A DNA stretch of 64,000 bases from Flagellimonas algicola (GTDB taxonomy: Bacteria > Bacteroidota > Bacteroidia > Flavobacteriales > Flavobacteriaceae): positions 62,001-126,000 of the forward strand of contig NZ_VCNI01000004.1 of the NCBI RefSeq assembly GCF_005937185.1, written 5' to 3'. The notes under the pieces are model-generated. The model saw nothing but the letters and a program-made list of their open reading frames with translations. It did no database searches and was not told where the DNA came from. Of this stretch, positions 17,488 to 27,109 are shown in pieces (the first letter of the stretch is position 1; every line of letters starts with the position of its first letter). Made by a program: the position numbers and the translations under genes.

Positions 17488-20400
17488 ATGAAATTGACTA
17501 AAACTTTCCTGGTAATTATTGTATTTACTTTATTTACCAGCTTTGAATTGGTTGCTCAGGTTTCAGTATCTGGAAAAACTACCGATGCTGGCGACGGAGC
17601 TCCATTGCCAGGGGTGAATGTGGTGATTAAAGGTAGCGCAGTTGGCGTTACGACTGATTTTGATGGAAATTACACGATACAGGTCCCAAATGGAGATGCT
17701 GTATTGGAATTTTCTTATGTGGGCTATGAAACGCAGTCATTTGTTGTTGGGGGAAAATCTTCCATTGATGTATCCTTGCAAGAGCAACTTGGCTATCTTG
17801 ATGAAGTGGTTGTTGTCGGCTATGGATCGGTCAAAAAAAGGGATTTGACCGGTTCAGTCGTGTCCCTTAGCACGGCAGAAGTAACCTTGGGCGGGGCTGT
17901 GTCTTCAGCAGCCCAGATGATCCAGGGTAGAGCCGCTGGTGTAGAGGTTTCTGCCAATGATGGGGAACCGGGTCAGGCATTGAATATTGTTATTAGGGGG
18001 AATACCTCAATATCCAATAGCAATCAACCCCTATATGTGGTCGATGGGTTTCCTTTGGATCCTGGAGTTTCAATTTCCCCGGAAGATATTGAGTCCATTG
18101 ATATATTAAAGGATGCGGCCTCAGCGGCAATATATGGTTCGCGGGGCTCCTCAGGTGTTGTTTTGATAACAACTAAAAAAGGTAAAGCTGGAAGAACCGA
18201 TATAAATGTTGACATATCAACCGGTATTCAATCCATTATTGGTTCATTGGAATATTTGGATTGGGAGGATGCGGCAAGGATTACCAATGAGTTGTATGCC
18301 TCCGGGCCAAATGACGGTAACCCATGGTACAGTGATGAGGATTTGGCCGTTTCTGCAGGAAACAACACCAATTGGATTGATGAGGTCACTCGGAACGCCA
18401 CTGTTACAAATTATAACATCAGGGCTTCGGGAGGAAGCGAAAATTCCCATTTTTCTTTTTCAGGAAATTATTTGGGTCAAGAGGGAATAATAATCGGCAG
18501 CGAATTCACAAGGGCTTCGGCACGTCTTAATGCAGACCACAAGTTTGGAAATAAAACTAAATTGGCGGTGAATCTCTATTCCTCAAGGATAAAGGCCAAT
18601 GGTGTTATCAAATCCCCTGGGTCCAGAAACCTTTCACCGTTTTATTCCACAATAATTAGGGCCGTGCCCGGCAGACCGGCGTACGACCCGGATGGATCGA
18701 TTCATGAGGGAAATATATTTTCCAGGGATACCCAACCATTTTTGAACCCAATAGGATTTTTTACCACACGCATTAATGATAGGGAATTTTGGCGCAACTA
18801 TGGCAACCTAACCCTTGATCATGAAATTAGTGATAATCTCATGGCAAGGTTAAATGCCGGTTATGACCGTAATTCAGGACAGACTTCGCAATATCAACCT
18901 GCACCTTATGCCGCAACAGGAGACGTGCCCAGTGGTAGTATTGATGCTATATCCCAGACAAACTATCTTTTGGAAGGTACCCTTATGTATAATAAAACTT
19001 TTGGGGAGGATCACGATCTAAATGTTTTGGCTGGTGCCTCAACCCAGGAATTTAATGGTTTCAGCTATGGTTTAACAGGGGAAGGGTTTCCGACGGATCG
19101 AACTTCGTATAACAATTTGGGCTCAGCTCAAAATCAGTTCATCAACAGTTCACAATGGTCCAGTAAAATAATATCGTTCTTTAGCAGGTTCAATTATAGC
19201 TATAAGGACAAACTTCTTTTAACAGCAACCATTAGGGGTGACGGAGCGTCCCAATTTGGTGAGAATAACAAGTGGGGATATTTTCCTTCGGTATCCGGGG
19301 CTTGGAGATTGTCGCAAGAGAGTTTCATGGAAAATTCCTTGTTCTCGGACCTTAAGCTAAGGGCTTCCTATGGTTTGACCGGTAACAACAACATTAGTCC
19401 ATATACATCATTGGCAAGGGTAGGTGCGACTGATGCATATAGCTTTGATGGATCAACTACCTCAATAGGTTTGGGGCCCGATGGTGAATTTGCGCCTAAC
19501 CCAAATTTAAAATGGGAGGTCACAGGGATGTTGAACGTAGGGCTTGACTTTGGTCTATGGGATGATAGATTGTATGGTTCCATTGATGTATATAAATCAG
19601 ATACCGATGATCTAATTATTAGTAAGCCTCTTTCTGCTCCATCTACAGGTTTTCAATTTATCATAGATAATGTTGGGTCCATGACAAACAAGGGTGTGGA
19701 AGTTGTTTTGGGTGCAAAAATTGCAACTGGAGAAGACTTTAAATGGGACGCAAATCTGAATTTTTCAACCAATGACAATGAGGTTACGCAATTGGATGGG
19801 GACAACCCCATTAATATTCAGGTGGCAAGACAGCCCTATGGAGAGGTAGGTTCCGATGTGTTCAGACGAATAATAGAAGGCGGAAGAATAGGTGATTTTT
19901 ATGGGTACAAATTTATTGGCGTTCTCCAGGAGGGCGAGACCTATGCCCCTCAGCCAAATAGTCTTAATGCCGGAACAGCACTCTATGAGGACGTCAACGG
20001 TGATGGGATCATAAATGGTGATGATAGGACGGTAATTGGTAATGCAAACCCTGATTTCACGCTAGGATTTAACAATCATTTTGAGTACAAGGGAGTTTAT
20101 TTGGATATGTTCTGGCAGGGAGTTTTTGGAAATGATCTGTTCAATTTCAAGGCCATTGCATTGGATAGACAGTTAGGTGTAAATGCTGCAAAACGGTATA
20201 GTGATTTTAACACAACGGGAACCCTTCCCGGTGAGAACTGGTTTGATGGGGAATATGGATCTTACGTAAATGACTATTTTATTGAAGATGGCAGTTATAT
20301 AAGACTTAAAAACATGGTGTTGGGTTATAACATCAGCACTGATAAAATATCTTGGATAAAAAATGTGAATATTTATCTGCAAGGTCAAAACCTTCTGACA

Positions 20401-20538
20401 ATTACGGATTATACGGGATTCGATCCTGAGGTAAGCTTCAATTATTCAGGTACACAAAGCAGTATTAATAGAGGAGTGGATGATTTTGGTTATCCAAATT
20501 CCAGAATCTATTCTTTAGGTGTTAAGGCAACTTTCTAA
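17488..20538 (+). CDS. susC: SusC/RagA-type TonB-dependent outer-membrane transporter
   Basis: The product is 1016 residues. The order is signal peptide (VFTLFTSFELVAQ), a carboxypeptidase-regulatory-like domain at about 22-100 (VSGKTTDAGDGAPLPGVNV through YVGYETQSF), the SusC motif LDEVVVVGYGSVKKRD, and the plug domain with PLYVVDGFPLD and IYGSRGSSGVVLITTKKGK. A long beta-barrel of over 700 residues ends in a terminal aromatic F. It imports oligosaccharides across the outer membrane with the SusD lid, powered by TonB. susD starts 16 bp downstream. A Bacteroidetes-type promoter and a leader lie upstream. No anti-sigma/ECF pair or hybrid two-component system adjoins it, so regulation is probably by the DeoR gene further along (inference). 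Confidence 0.96.
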   Translation: MKLTKTFLVIIVFTLFTSFELVAQVSVSGKTTDAGDGAPLPGVNVVIKGSAVGVTTDFDGNYTIQVPNGDAVLEFSYVGYETQSFVVGGKSSIDVSLQEQLGYLDEVVVVGYGSVKKRDLTGSVVSLSTAEVTLGGAVSSAAQMIQGRAAGVEVSANDGEPGQALNIVIRGNTSISNSNQPLYVVDGFPLDPGVSISPEDIESIDILKDAASAAIYGSRGSSGVVLITTKKGKAGRTDINVDISTGIQSIIGSLEYLDWEDAARITNELYASGPNDGNPWYSDEDLAVSAGNNTNWIDEVTRNATVTNYNIRASGGSENSHFSFSGNYLGQEGIIIGSEFTRASARLNADHKFGNKTKLAVNLYSSRIKANGVIKSPGSRNLSPFYSTIIRAVPGRPAYDPDGSIHEGNIFSRDTQPFLNPIGFFTTRINDREFWRNYGNLTLDHEISDNLMARLNAGYDRNSGQTSQYQPAPYAATGDVPSGSIDAISQTNYLLEGTLMYNKTFGEDHDLNVLAGASTQEFNGFSYGLTGEGFPTDRTSYNNLGSAQNQFINSSQWSSKIISFFSRFNYSYKDKLLLTATIRGDGASQFGENNKWGYFPSVSGAWRLSQESFMENSLFSDLKLRASYGLTGNNNISPYTSLARVGATDAYSFDGSTTSIGLGPDGEFAPNPNLKWEVTGMLNVGLDFGLWDDRLYGSIDVYKSDTDDLIISKPLSAPSTGFQFIIDNVGSMTNKGVEVVLGAKIATGEDFKWDANLNFSTNDNEVTQLDGDNPINIQVARQPYGEVGSDVFRRIIEGGRIGDFYGYKFIGVLQEGETYAPQPNSLNAGTALYEDVNGDGIINGDDRTVIGNANPDFTLGFNNHFEYKGVYLDMFWQGVFGNDLFNFKAIALDRQLGVNAAKRYSDFNTTGTLPGENWFDGEYGSYVNDYFIEDGSYIRLKNMVLGYNISTDKISWIKNVNIYLQGQNLLTITDYTGFDPEVSFNYSGTQSSINRGVDDFGYPNSRIYSLGVKATF

Positions 20539-20554
20539 AATAAAAATTGACATT

Positions 20555-20590
20555 ATGAAAAATATGAAAAATATGAAAAACATGAAAAAT
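20555..20590 (+). repeat. Four tandem 9-bp repeats carrying the susD start codon
   Basis: Four consecutive copies of ATGAAAAAT (the third with C as last base) encode Met-Lys-Asn four times. Every copy offers an in-frame ATG. Copy-number change by slippage would keep the frame and alter only the pre-signal residues and the number of start codons. Confidence 0.9.
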
Positions 20591-22078
20591 TTTGTTTCGG
20601 TATATTTAATCTTGGCACTAGGTCTGGTTTCATGCACTGAAGAGCTTGCTGAAACCGTATATTCCGATTTGGTCGTTGAAAATGCATATGAAAATGAGTC
20701 GGATGCGGAAGGACTGATTTTATCGGTTTATGGTGCCCTTCGAGGTACCAATTGGGGAACGTACTATGAGTATGACTATCTGAACGTGAGCGAGCAGCCA
20801 ACGGACACCTATGGTAGGGACCTATGGGGGGCCTCGGCCTTGGAATTGGGAACTTGGAACAACAATGAAGGTGAAATTCTAAATTTATGGGATGGCGCCT
20901 ATAAGACTATTGGTGCCGCCAATTTCGCTATTTCCATACTAGAAGGTATGCCCATCGACGAATCTGTGAAGGCTGGATATATTGGGGAGGCCAAATTTTT
21001 AAGGGCCTTGGCCTATCATGATCTGGCCTTTAATTTTGGTGATGTAATATTGAATCTCGGGGAGACTAACGAGGATCTTCCCATAAGCTCACAAGCAGAG
21101 GTGATCGCTCAGGTCGTGCAGGATTTATCGGATGCGGAGTCTGTATTGGGCAATTCCTCCACTCCGGGTAGGGCAAGCCGCGGCGCGGCCCTGGCCTTAA
21201 GGGCCAAAACACATTTAAATGCCAAAAACTGGACCGAGGCTGCCAATGATGCTGCTGCGGTAATGGGATCGGGGGAATATTCCCTTCTCGCTAGCGTGGA
21301 AGATGTGTTTAATGTAGCCAATAAAGCTTCGGGCGAATGGATTTTTGCTGTAATGTCCACAGATGATGGGACAGGACCTGTTTCACAGATAGGATGGCAT
21401 GCTCTCGCCGGAACCTATATTGAAGGGGGTTGGGGACGGATTTCAATTGCGGTTGATTTTTATAATTCGTTTGAACCTGGGGACACCCGAAGAAATTTAT
21501 TGAACAACGGTTTTCAGGATGGACGGTTAAGAGATGACGATGGGCTGCCACGCTACTATGCTGCGGAAGGAACGCCGGAATATGATGAACTATCCTTGGA
21601 TCCAGAAATAAGCTTGCGAAGTTTACCTGGTAACTCCGTGGTTTCCAGTAAATACTTGGGAGGTAATGACCGATTTGAATTTGCCAATGGGGATTTTGCG
21701 TACATAGGGGTCAATTACCCCATCTTAAGATACGCGGACATTGTATTGACCAGGGCAGAGGCGTTGAACGAATCCGGTAATTCTGGTGAGGCACTGACCT
21801 TGGTGAATGAAATTAGGTCGCGGTCCAACGCTACTCCATTACCAGATATGGGACAACAAGAATTAAGGGATGCCATTTTGGATGAAAGGGGCAAGGAATT
21901 CTTTTTGGAAGGTAAAAGAAGAATGGACTTGATCAGGAGCGGCAGGTATATTGAGTTGTGGCGGTCAAATTTGCAAAGTAAGTATCCTGACGAAAATTTC
22001 GGGTATCTAAATGAAGACAAAGTCTATTTTCCAATCCCACAGAAAGAAATTGATGCCAATGATCAGCTGGGCAACTAA
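20555..22078 (+). CDS. susD: SusD/RagB-type glycan-binding lipoprotein
   Basis: The product is 507 residues from ATG 20555; a longer frame begins inside susC. The lipoprotein signal is VYLILALGLVSCTEEL. SusD features include an N-terminal DAEGLILSVYGALRG helix, EAKFLRALAYHDLAFNFGDV, a TPR-like core (RAALALRAKTHLNAKNW region) and the C-terminal DERGKEFFLEGKRRMDLIRSG and VYFPIPQKEIDAN. It caps the SusC barrel and binds glycan at the cell surface. The start is odd: four tandem in-frame copies of ATGAAAAAY give MKNMKNMKNMKN, so initiation could occur at any of four codons. A strong terminator follows the gene. Confidence 0.95.
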   Translation: MKNMKNMKNMKNFVSVYLILALGLVSCTEELAETVYSDLVVENAYENESDAEGLILSVYGALRGTNWGTYYEYDYLNVSEQPTDTYGRDLWGASALELGTWNNNEGEILNLWDGAYKTIGAANFAISILEGMPIDESVKAGYIGEAKFLRALAYHDLAFNFGDVILNLGETNEDLPISSQAEVIAQVVQDLSDAESVLGNSSTPGRASRGAALALRAKTHLNAKNWTEAANDAAAVMGSGEYSLLASVEDVFNVANKASGEWIFAVMSTDDGTGPVSQIGWHALAGTYIEGGWGRISIAVDFYNSFEPGDTRRNLLNNGFQDGRLRDDDGLPRYYAAEGTPEYDELSLDPEISLRSLPGNSVVSSKYLGGNDRFEFANGDFAYIGVNYPILRYADIVLTRAEALNESGNSGEALTLVNEIRSRSNATPLPDMGQQELRDAILDERGKEFFLEGKRRMDLIRSGRYIELWRSNLQSKYPDENFGYLNEDKVYFPIPQKEIDANDQLGN

Positions 22079-22130
22079 GAGTTGGGACAAAGCTTTTACT
22101 TTGAGTTAGTGGTGTAGTGTTATGTTGTCA

Positions 22131-22170
22131 AAGCAATTAAGCCCAACAAGGCTTAATTGCTTTTGATTTT
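22131..22170 (+). terminator. Rho-independent terminator between susD and the FG-GAP gene
   Basis: A perfect 13-bp stem, AAGCAATTAAGCC and GGCTTAATTGCTT, closes over the 6-base loop CAACAA and is followed by TTTTGATTTT. It sits 53 bp after the susD stop and only 19 bp before the next gene, so the downstream genes need read-through or a promoter within or upstream of the hairpin. Confidence 0.8.
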
Positions 22171-22188
22171 AGCGATTTTAGTACCAGA

Positions 22189-25100
22189 ATGATAAAGTCC
22201 CGGAAAAATATGAAAGCAAGGATTAAGTATTATTTTCTCGTTTACCTTTCCATTGTGCTATACTGCATTTTGGGATGTTCCATCAATGAAGAAAATCAAT
22301 TTACCATATTGGAACTGATGGATTCTGACCGAACTGGGATAACGTTCAGTAATGTTATAAAGGAGGATATCGAAGAAAACGTGTTCACTTATACAAATTT
22401 TTACAATGGGGGAGGTGTCGCCATTGGCGATATAAATAATGATGGTTTAGTAGATGTTTATTTGAGCGCAAACCAGAAATCCGGCAAGCTGTATCTGAAT
22501 TTGGGGGATTTTAAATTCAAAGATATTACCAAATCATCCGGGTTGGACAACTTGAAAGGTTGGAAAACAGGGGTCACCATGGTGGATATCAATCAGGACG
22601 GGTTGTTGGATATTTATATGTGCAGGTCGGGAAATACGAAACCAAACTTGAGAAGCAATCTTTTGTTCATTAACAAGGGCAACAACACTTTTGAAGAGAA
22701 AGGGAAGGTATATGGTCTTGATGATTGGGGCACTTCTGTACAAGCGAGTTTCTTTGATTACGATCTTGATGGGGACCTTGATATGTTCTTGTTGAACCAC
22801 GCCGTAAAGCCAGTCAAGGAAATCTTCAAAAATTTTCACGATCAAGATGTAGATCGATATACCGGGGACAAACTGTTCAGAAATGATTTGGGTTATTTTA
22901 CTGAAATAAAGGAATTTGTAGGAATAAATCGCTCAAAACTGGGTGACGGATTAGGGGTCGCAATTGTTGATTTCAATCAGGATTTGTTCCCGGACATTTA
23001 TGTCTGTAACGATTTTGCCGGCAGGGATTATCTGTACTTCAACAATGGGGATGGTTCCTTCAGCGAAAAGGCGTTGGAGTCATTGTCACATATCTCGTAT
23101 TCATCAATGGGGGTCGATGCTGCTGACATCAACAATGATGGATGGCAAGACTTAATGGTATTGGATATGAATTCTACCACAAACCTTGGTAGAAAAACCA
23201 ATATGGGGTCCATGGATCCCGAGGCATTTAATCTACTGGTGGGTTTAGGGGGTCACCGACAATACATGAGAAACACCCTTCAGCTCAATAACGGCAACGA
23301 AACATTTTCGGACATAGCTCCAATAGCAGGGGTTTCAAGTACTGACTGGAGCTGGTCTCCCTTATTTGTTGATTTGGACAACGATGGTCTTAATGATCTA
23401 TTTGTGACCAACGGGATGAGAAAAAACACAAATAATAAGGATTATGAAAAGTATAAAGATAAAAGGCTCCTATCAGAATCTGTCAAGCCAAGTCCGAACT
23501 TTGAAGCTGTGGTAAAGGATATTTTGGACAGTATACCGGATGAAAAATCCGTCAATTTGGTTTTTAAGAATGAGGACGGCCTAACCTTTGGCAAAAGAAA
23601 CAAAGAATGGGGAATATCACTCCCCTCATATTCCAATGGCGCGGCTTATGCCGATTTGGACAATGATGGGGATATGGATTTGATCATAAACAATATAGAT
23701 GAAGAAGCCCATATTTATAGGAACAATGCAACTGAAATAACAAAAAACCATTTTATTAAAATAAAGCTGAAGGGGGGAGCAAAAAATATTAACGGGATAG
23801 GATCAACGGTAATGGTCCAGTCTGGAAACCAAAAACAGTTCAAGCAGCACTACGTGACCCGCGGATACCAATCAAGTGTTGATTATACTATGCATTTTGG
23901 GCTTGGGCAGATCAAAAAGGTAGATAGGATAGTGGTAAACTGGCCCAATGGGACATCCATCGAGCTTAATGATATTAATGCTGACCAATCTATAATATTG
24001 GAACAGCAGAGTTCTGGGGAAATTCCACGACAGGAGTTATCCAACTCCCCCATCTTTACAAAGGTAACGTCACTGTACGAACTTTACCATAACCACACAG
24101 AAAACGAACATGACGATTTTGGCACTGAAATTTTGTTGCCTCATAAAATGTCCACTTTTGGGCCAGCTTTAGCCGTTGGCGATGTAAACAACGATGGACT
24201 GGATGACTTTTATGTAGGTGGTGCCAAAGGGTTTGAAGGGGCCCTATATATTCAAACCGCAAATAGTAAATTCTTTAAAAAATATTGCGCGGGCATTGCC
24301 AGGGATAGTTTTTACGAAGACATTGACGCATTGTTTTTTGATGCCGATACGGACGGGGATCTGGATTTGTTTGTGGTCAGCGGTGGCAATGAAATGCCGC
24401 AGGGACATAAATATTATCTGGACAGACTTTATTTCAATGATGGCAAAGGCAATTTTGAAAGGTCAATCGGTTCTTTACCCAATATGCGTTCCAGTGGCGG
24501 AGTGGTAAGGGCCGCCGATTATGACAAGGATGGTGATTTGGACCTATTTGTGGGCGGGAGGCTGCTTCCAGGGAATTATCCCAAGTCTGGACGTAGTTAT
24601 CTGTTGGAAAACAAAAATGGCAGGTACAAAGATGTTACTCACGATATAGCCCCTGAAATGATATCTCCAGGAATGGTAACGGACGCAGTATGGTCTGATT
24701 ATAACAATGACGGATGGATGGATTTGGTGTTGGTGGGAGAATGGATGCCCATTACAATATTCGAGAACAGAGGTGACGACTTTGTCAAAATAGATGATGA
24801 CCCGGTATTGAACAATAGTTCAGGATGGTGGTTCAATATAACTGAGGCGGATATAAATAGGGATGGCACGGTCGATTATATTGTAGGTAATCTTGGAGAA
24901 AATTATAAATATAAGACCACGGCCAAAGATCCATTTAGACTTTACTCAAAAGACTTTGATGACAACGGTTCCCTGGACATAGTACTGAGTTATGTTGAAA
25001 ATGATACGCTCTATCCCCTACGCGGAAGATCTTGCTCTAGTCAACAGATTCCCGCCATAAAAGAGAAATTCAAAGATTATAGGTCTTTCGGCATGTCCAG

Positions 25101-25530
25101 TTTGGAGGATATATATAATAAAGATTCCTTGGAGCGTTCCGATGTGTATTTGGCCAAGACATTTTCCAGTAGTGTACTTGTCAATACCAGGGAAGGTTTT
25201 CAAATTGATGCGCTGCCCAAACTAGCACAGCTTGCGCCGGTTTTTGGATCTATTTATGATGATTTTGATGGGGATGGGATCAAAGATGTTGTTATTGCGG
25301 GAAACCTTTATAATTCTGAAATCGAAACTCCCAGAGCGGATGCCGGTCAAGGTCTTTTTTTAAAGGGGAATGGGGAAGGTGGGTTCATACCTGTCAAAGG
25401 CGTGGATTCGGGGCTTTTTATCACTGGGGACGTGAAAAAACTGAAAGCCATCCAACTGGGCTCCCAATCAAAAAAAGGGCTTGTTTCCGGGGTAAACAAT
25501 GGACAAGTAAATATTTATCAGGTACTATAA
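22189..25530 (+). CDS. FG-GAP/VCBS repeat lipoprotein with ASPIC/UnbV domain
   Basis: The product is 1113 residues. It is a lipoprotein (VLYCILGCSINEEN). Repeated calcium-binding loops of type DxNxDGxxD mark FG-GAP beta-propeller blades: GDINNDGLVDVY, VDINQDGLLDIY, ADINNDGWQDLM, ADLDNDGDMDLI, GDVNNDGLDDFY and AADYDKDGDLDLF. An ASPIC/UnbV domain lies at about residues 535-605 (GIGSTVMVQSG, HFGLGQIKKVDRIVVNWPNG). Family knowledge: such large surface proteins accompany SusCD pairs in marine Flavobacteriia and are thought to bind glycan or partner proteins. It follows susD on the same strand after a terminator and is two bases before the DUF4832 gene. An alternative start lies at 22210. Confidence 0.92.
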   Translation: MIKSRKNMKARIKYYFLVYLSIVLYCILGCSINEENQFTILELMDSDRTGITFSNVIKEDIEENVFTYTNFYNGGGVAIGDINNDGLVDVYLSANQKSGKLYLNLGDFKFKDITKSSGLDNLKGWKTGVTMVDINQDGLLDIYMCRSGNTKPNLRSNLLFINKGNNTFEEKGKVYGLDDWGTSVQASFFDYDLDGDLDMFLLNHAVKPVKEIFKNFHDQDVDRYTGDKLFRNDLGYFTEIKEFVGINRSKLGDGLGVAIVDFNQDLFPDIYVCNDFAGRDYLYFNNGDGSFSEKALESLSHISYSSMGVDAADINNDGWQDLMVLDMNSTTNLGRKTNMGSMDPEAFNLLVGLGGHRQYMRNTLQLNNGNETFSDIAPIAGVSSTDWSWSPLFVDLDNDGLNDLFVTNGMRKNTNNKDYEKYKDKRLLSESVKPSPNFEAVVKDILDSIPDEKSVNLVFKNEDGLTFGKRNKEWGISLPSYSNGAAYADLDNDGDMDLIINNIDEEAHIYRNNATEITKNHFIKIKLKGGAKNINGIGSTVMVQSGNQKQFKQHYVTRGYQSSVDYTMHFGLGQIKKVDRIVVNWPNGTSIELNDINADQSIILEQQSSGEIPRQELSNSPIFTKVTSLYELYHNHTENEHDDFGTEILLPHKMSTFGPALAVGDVNNDGLDDFYVGGAKGFEGALYIQTANSKFFKKYCAGIARDSFYEDIDALFFDADTDGDLDLFVVSGGNEMPQGHKYYLDRLYFNDGKGNFERSIGSLPNMRSSGGVVRAADYDKDGDLDLFVGGRLLPGNYPKSGRSYLLENKNGRYKDVTHDIAPEMISPGMVTDAVWSDYNNDGWMDLVLVGEWMPITIFENRGDDFVKIDDDPVLNNSSGWWFNITEADINRDGTVDYIVGNLGENYKYKTTAKDPFRLYSKDFDDNGSLDIVLSYVENDTLYPLRGRSCSSQQIPAIKEKFKDYRSFGMSSLEDIYNKDSLERSDVYLAKTFSSSVLVNTREGFQIDALPKLAQLAPVFGSIYDDFDGDGIKDVVIAGNLYNSEIETPRADAGQGLFLKGNGEGGFIPVKGVDSGLFITGDVKKLKAIQLGSQSKKGLVSGVNNGQVNIYQVL

Positions 25531-25532
25531 AA

Positions 25533-27062
25533 ATGCAAAAAACCGAACGATTAAGTGACAAAAGGATGAGGTTGATACCAAAAGTGGCCCTTTTTATTTG
25601 GCTTCTCTATTCCAGCAATATGTGGGCACAAATTGGCGAAAGTTCTTCCCAAAAACTGGTCGCTGTATACCCAGAGGAAAGTGATGAACTTTTGTTGAAC
25701 CCAGGGGTTGGTTTTACGACTTTTCAAAGATTCAACGGGGATGAATTGAATGAAGGGACGGATTGGACCGAGGGTTTCCCCATCGAATATCAAGATTTTG
25801 ATGGTAAGCTTGAAACTAATGATTATCCACAGACCACGATCGCATACCATAGGATAAATTGGCGCTTTTTGGAAACTGGGCCGGGACTTTACGATTGGGG
25901 CATTATAGATAAAGCACTTAGAATAGCTGAACAAAGAGGGCAAACATTAATGCTCCGTGTTTCTCCTTATGAGGGCGGAGACCTAAAGGATGTGCCCTCA
26001 TGGTACAGAAAATTGACAGGGGAAGGAAAGTCGGATACATTGTTGAGCAAAAAATGGAGGGTAAATCCAGAGAATCCGGAATATCTCAAGTACTTCGGAG
26101 GACTAATCGAGGCTTTGGGTAAAAAATATGATGGTCACCCCCATTTGGAGGCTGTTGATATTTCATTTATTGGATATTGGGGAGAGGGTGATGGAATGCA
26201 TTTGCTTTCGGACCACGTACGTGTTGGTCTCATAAACAAGTATCTCGACAATTTCAAAAAAACCCACCTTATTTTTCAACCCCTCAATGGCGATGCCCCA
26301 AGACCCGAATTACTTGTGAGGGGAACCAAAATTGCAGCCTATTGGCCAGATGGAACCAACAATGGTGAAGGTTCTGATATGCGTCATTTGGGGTGGCGGA
26401 TCGATTGTTTGGGAGACATGGGTTTTTGGAACGATTTTTCCCATATGTTGGATGTATATCCCCAGGACATTGTTAGGAGCGGGATGAAGGACGCTTGGAA
26501 AAAAGCGCCCATTGCCATGGAAATATGTGGAACTTTTTTACGATGGCTTGAAAAGGAACAATATGACGAAGAGGTTGTTAATTACATTTTTGAACAGGCG
26601 TTGAAATGGCATGTATCCACTTTTAATGCAAAAAGCTCCCCTGTGCCCAGTAAATGGAATCCATTGGTCACTGAATGGTTGAAGAAGATGGGGTACCGTT
26701 TTGTTTTAAGGAAGTTTACCTACCCATCCAAGGTAGGGCAGCAAGGACAAATTATCATTTCGTCTTGGTGGGAGAACAAAGGAGTAGCCCCTATTTATAG
26801 GGATTATAGATTGGCAATCCGCTTAAAGGGCAAAAAGCAAACAGCAGTATTGTTTACAAGTGCTGATATAAGGAATTGGTTGCCGGGTGATGTGATTTTT
26901 GATGAAAAACTATATGTTCCCATTGATGTTCCTCCTGGGGAATATCGGTTAGAGCTTGCCTTAGTGGGTTCGACCGATCAAATACCAAGGGTTAAGTTGG
27001 CAAATAAAGGTGTTAATGAGGAGGGCTGGTACCCCATGGGAAAAATACTTGTAACGGACTGA
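25533..27062 (+). CDS. DUF4832 TIM-barrel protein, putative glycoside hydrolase
   Basis: The product is 509 residues. A signal peptide (FIWLLYSSNMWAQ) follows a charged N-terminus; initiation at ATG 25566 would give a neater signal. The N-terminal half looks like a glycosidase TIM barrel: NPGVGFTTFQRF, TIAYHRINWRFLE, LMLRVSPYEG, then VDISFIGYWGEGDG, where the glutamate after YWG is a candidate acid/base. The second half matches DUF4832 (GYRFVLRKFTYPSKVGQQG) and a beta-sandwich with VPPGEYRLELALVG. It begins two bases after the FG-GAP gene stop, so the two are cotranscribed. Related proteins occur in polysaccharide-utilization loci; activity unproven. Confidence 0.8.
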   Translation: MQKTERLSDKRMRLIPKVALFIWLLYSSNMWAQIGESSSQKLVAVYPEESDELLLNPGVGFTTFQRFNGDELNEGTDWTEGFPIEYQDFDGKLETNDYPQTTIAYHRINWRFLETGPGLYDWGIIDKALRIAEQRGQTLMLRVSPYEGGDLKDVPSWYRKLTGEGKSDTLLSKKWRVNPENPEYLKYFGGLIEALGKKYDGHPHLEAVDISFIGYWGEGDGMHLLSDHVRVGLINKYLDNFKKTHLIFQPLNGDAPRPELLVRGTKIAAYWPDGTNNGEGSDMRHLGWRIDCLGDMGFWNDFSHMLDVYPQDIVRSGMKDAWKKAPIAMEICGTFLRWLEKEQYDEEVVNYIFEQALKWHVSTFNAKSSPVPSKWNPLVTEWLKKMGYRFVLRKFTYPSKVGQQGQIIISSWWENKGVAPIYRDYRLAIRLKGKKQTAVLFTSADIRNWLPGDVIFDEKLYVPIDVPPGEYRLELALVGSTDQIPRVKLANKGVNEEGWYPMGKILVTD

Positions 27063-27109
27063 TACGATGATAGGTTTCTCAATAATTTTTTTAAAAATGT
27101 AGACTAATT

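Noticed and set aside
20555-20590. CRISPR or regulatory repeat array
   Set aside because: Repeats are 9 bp, in frame and within the coding start of susD, without spacers.
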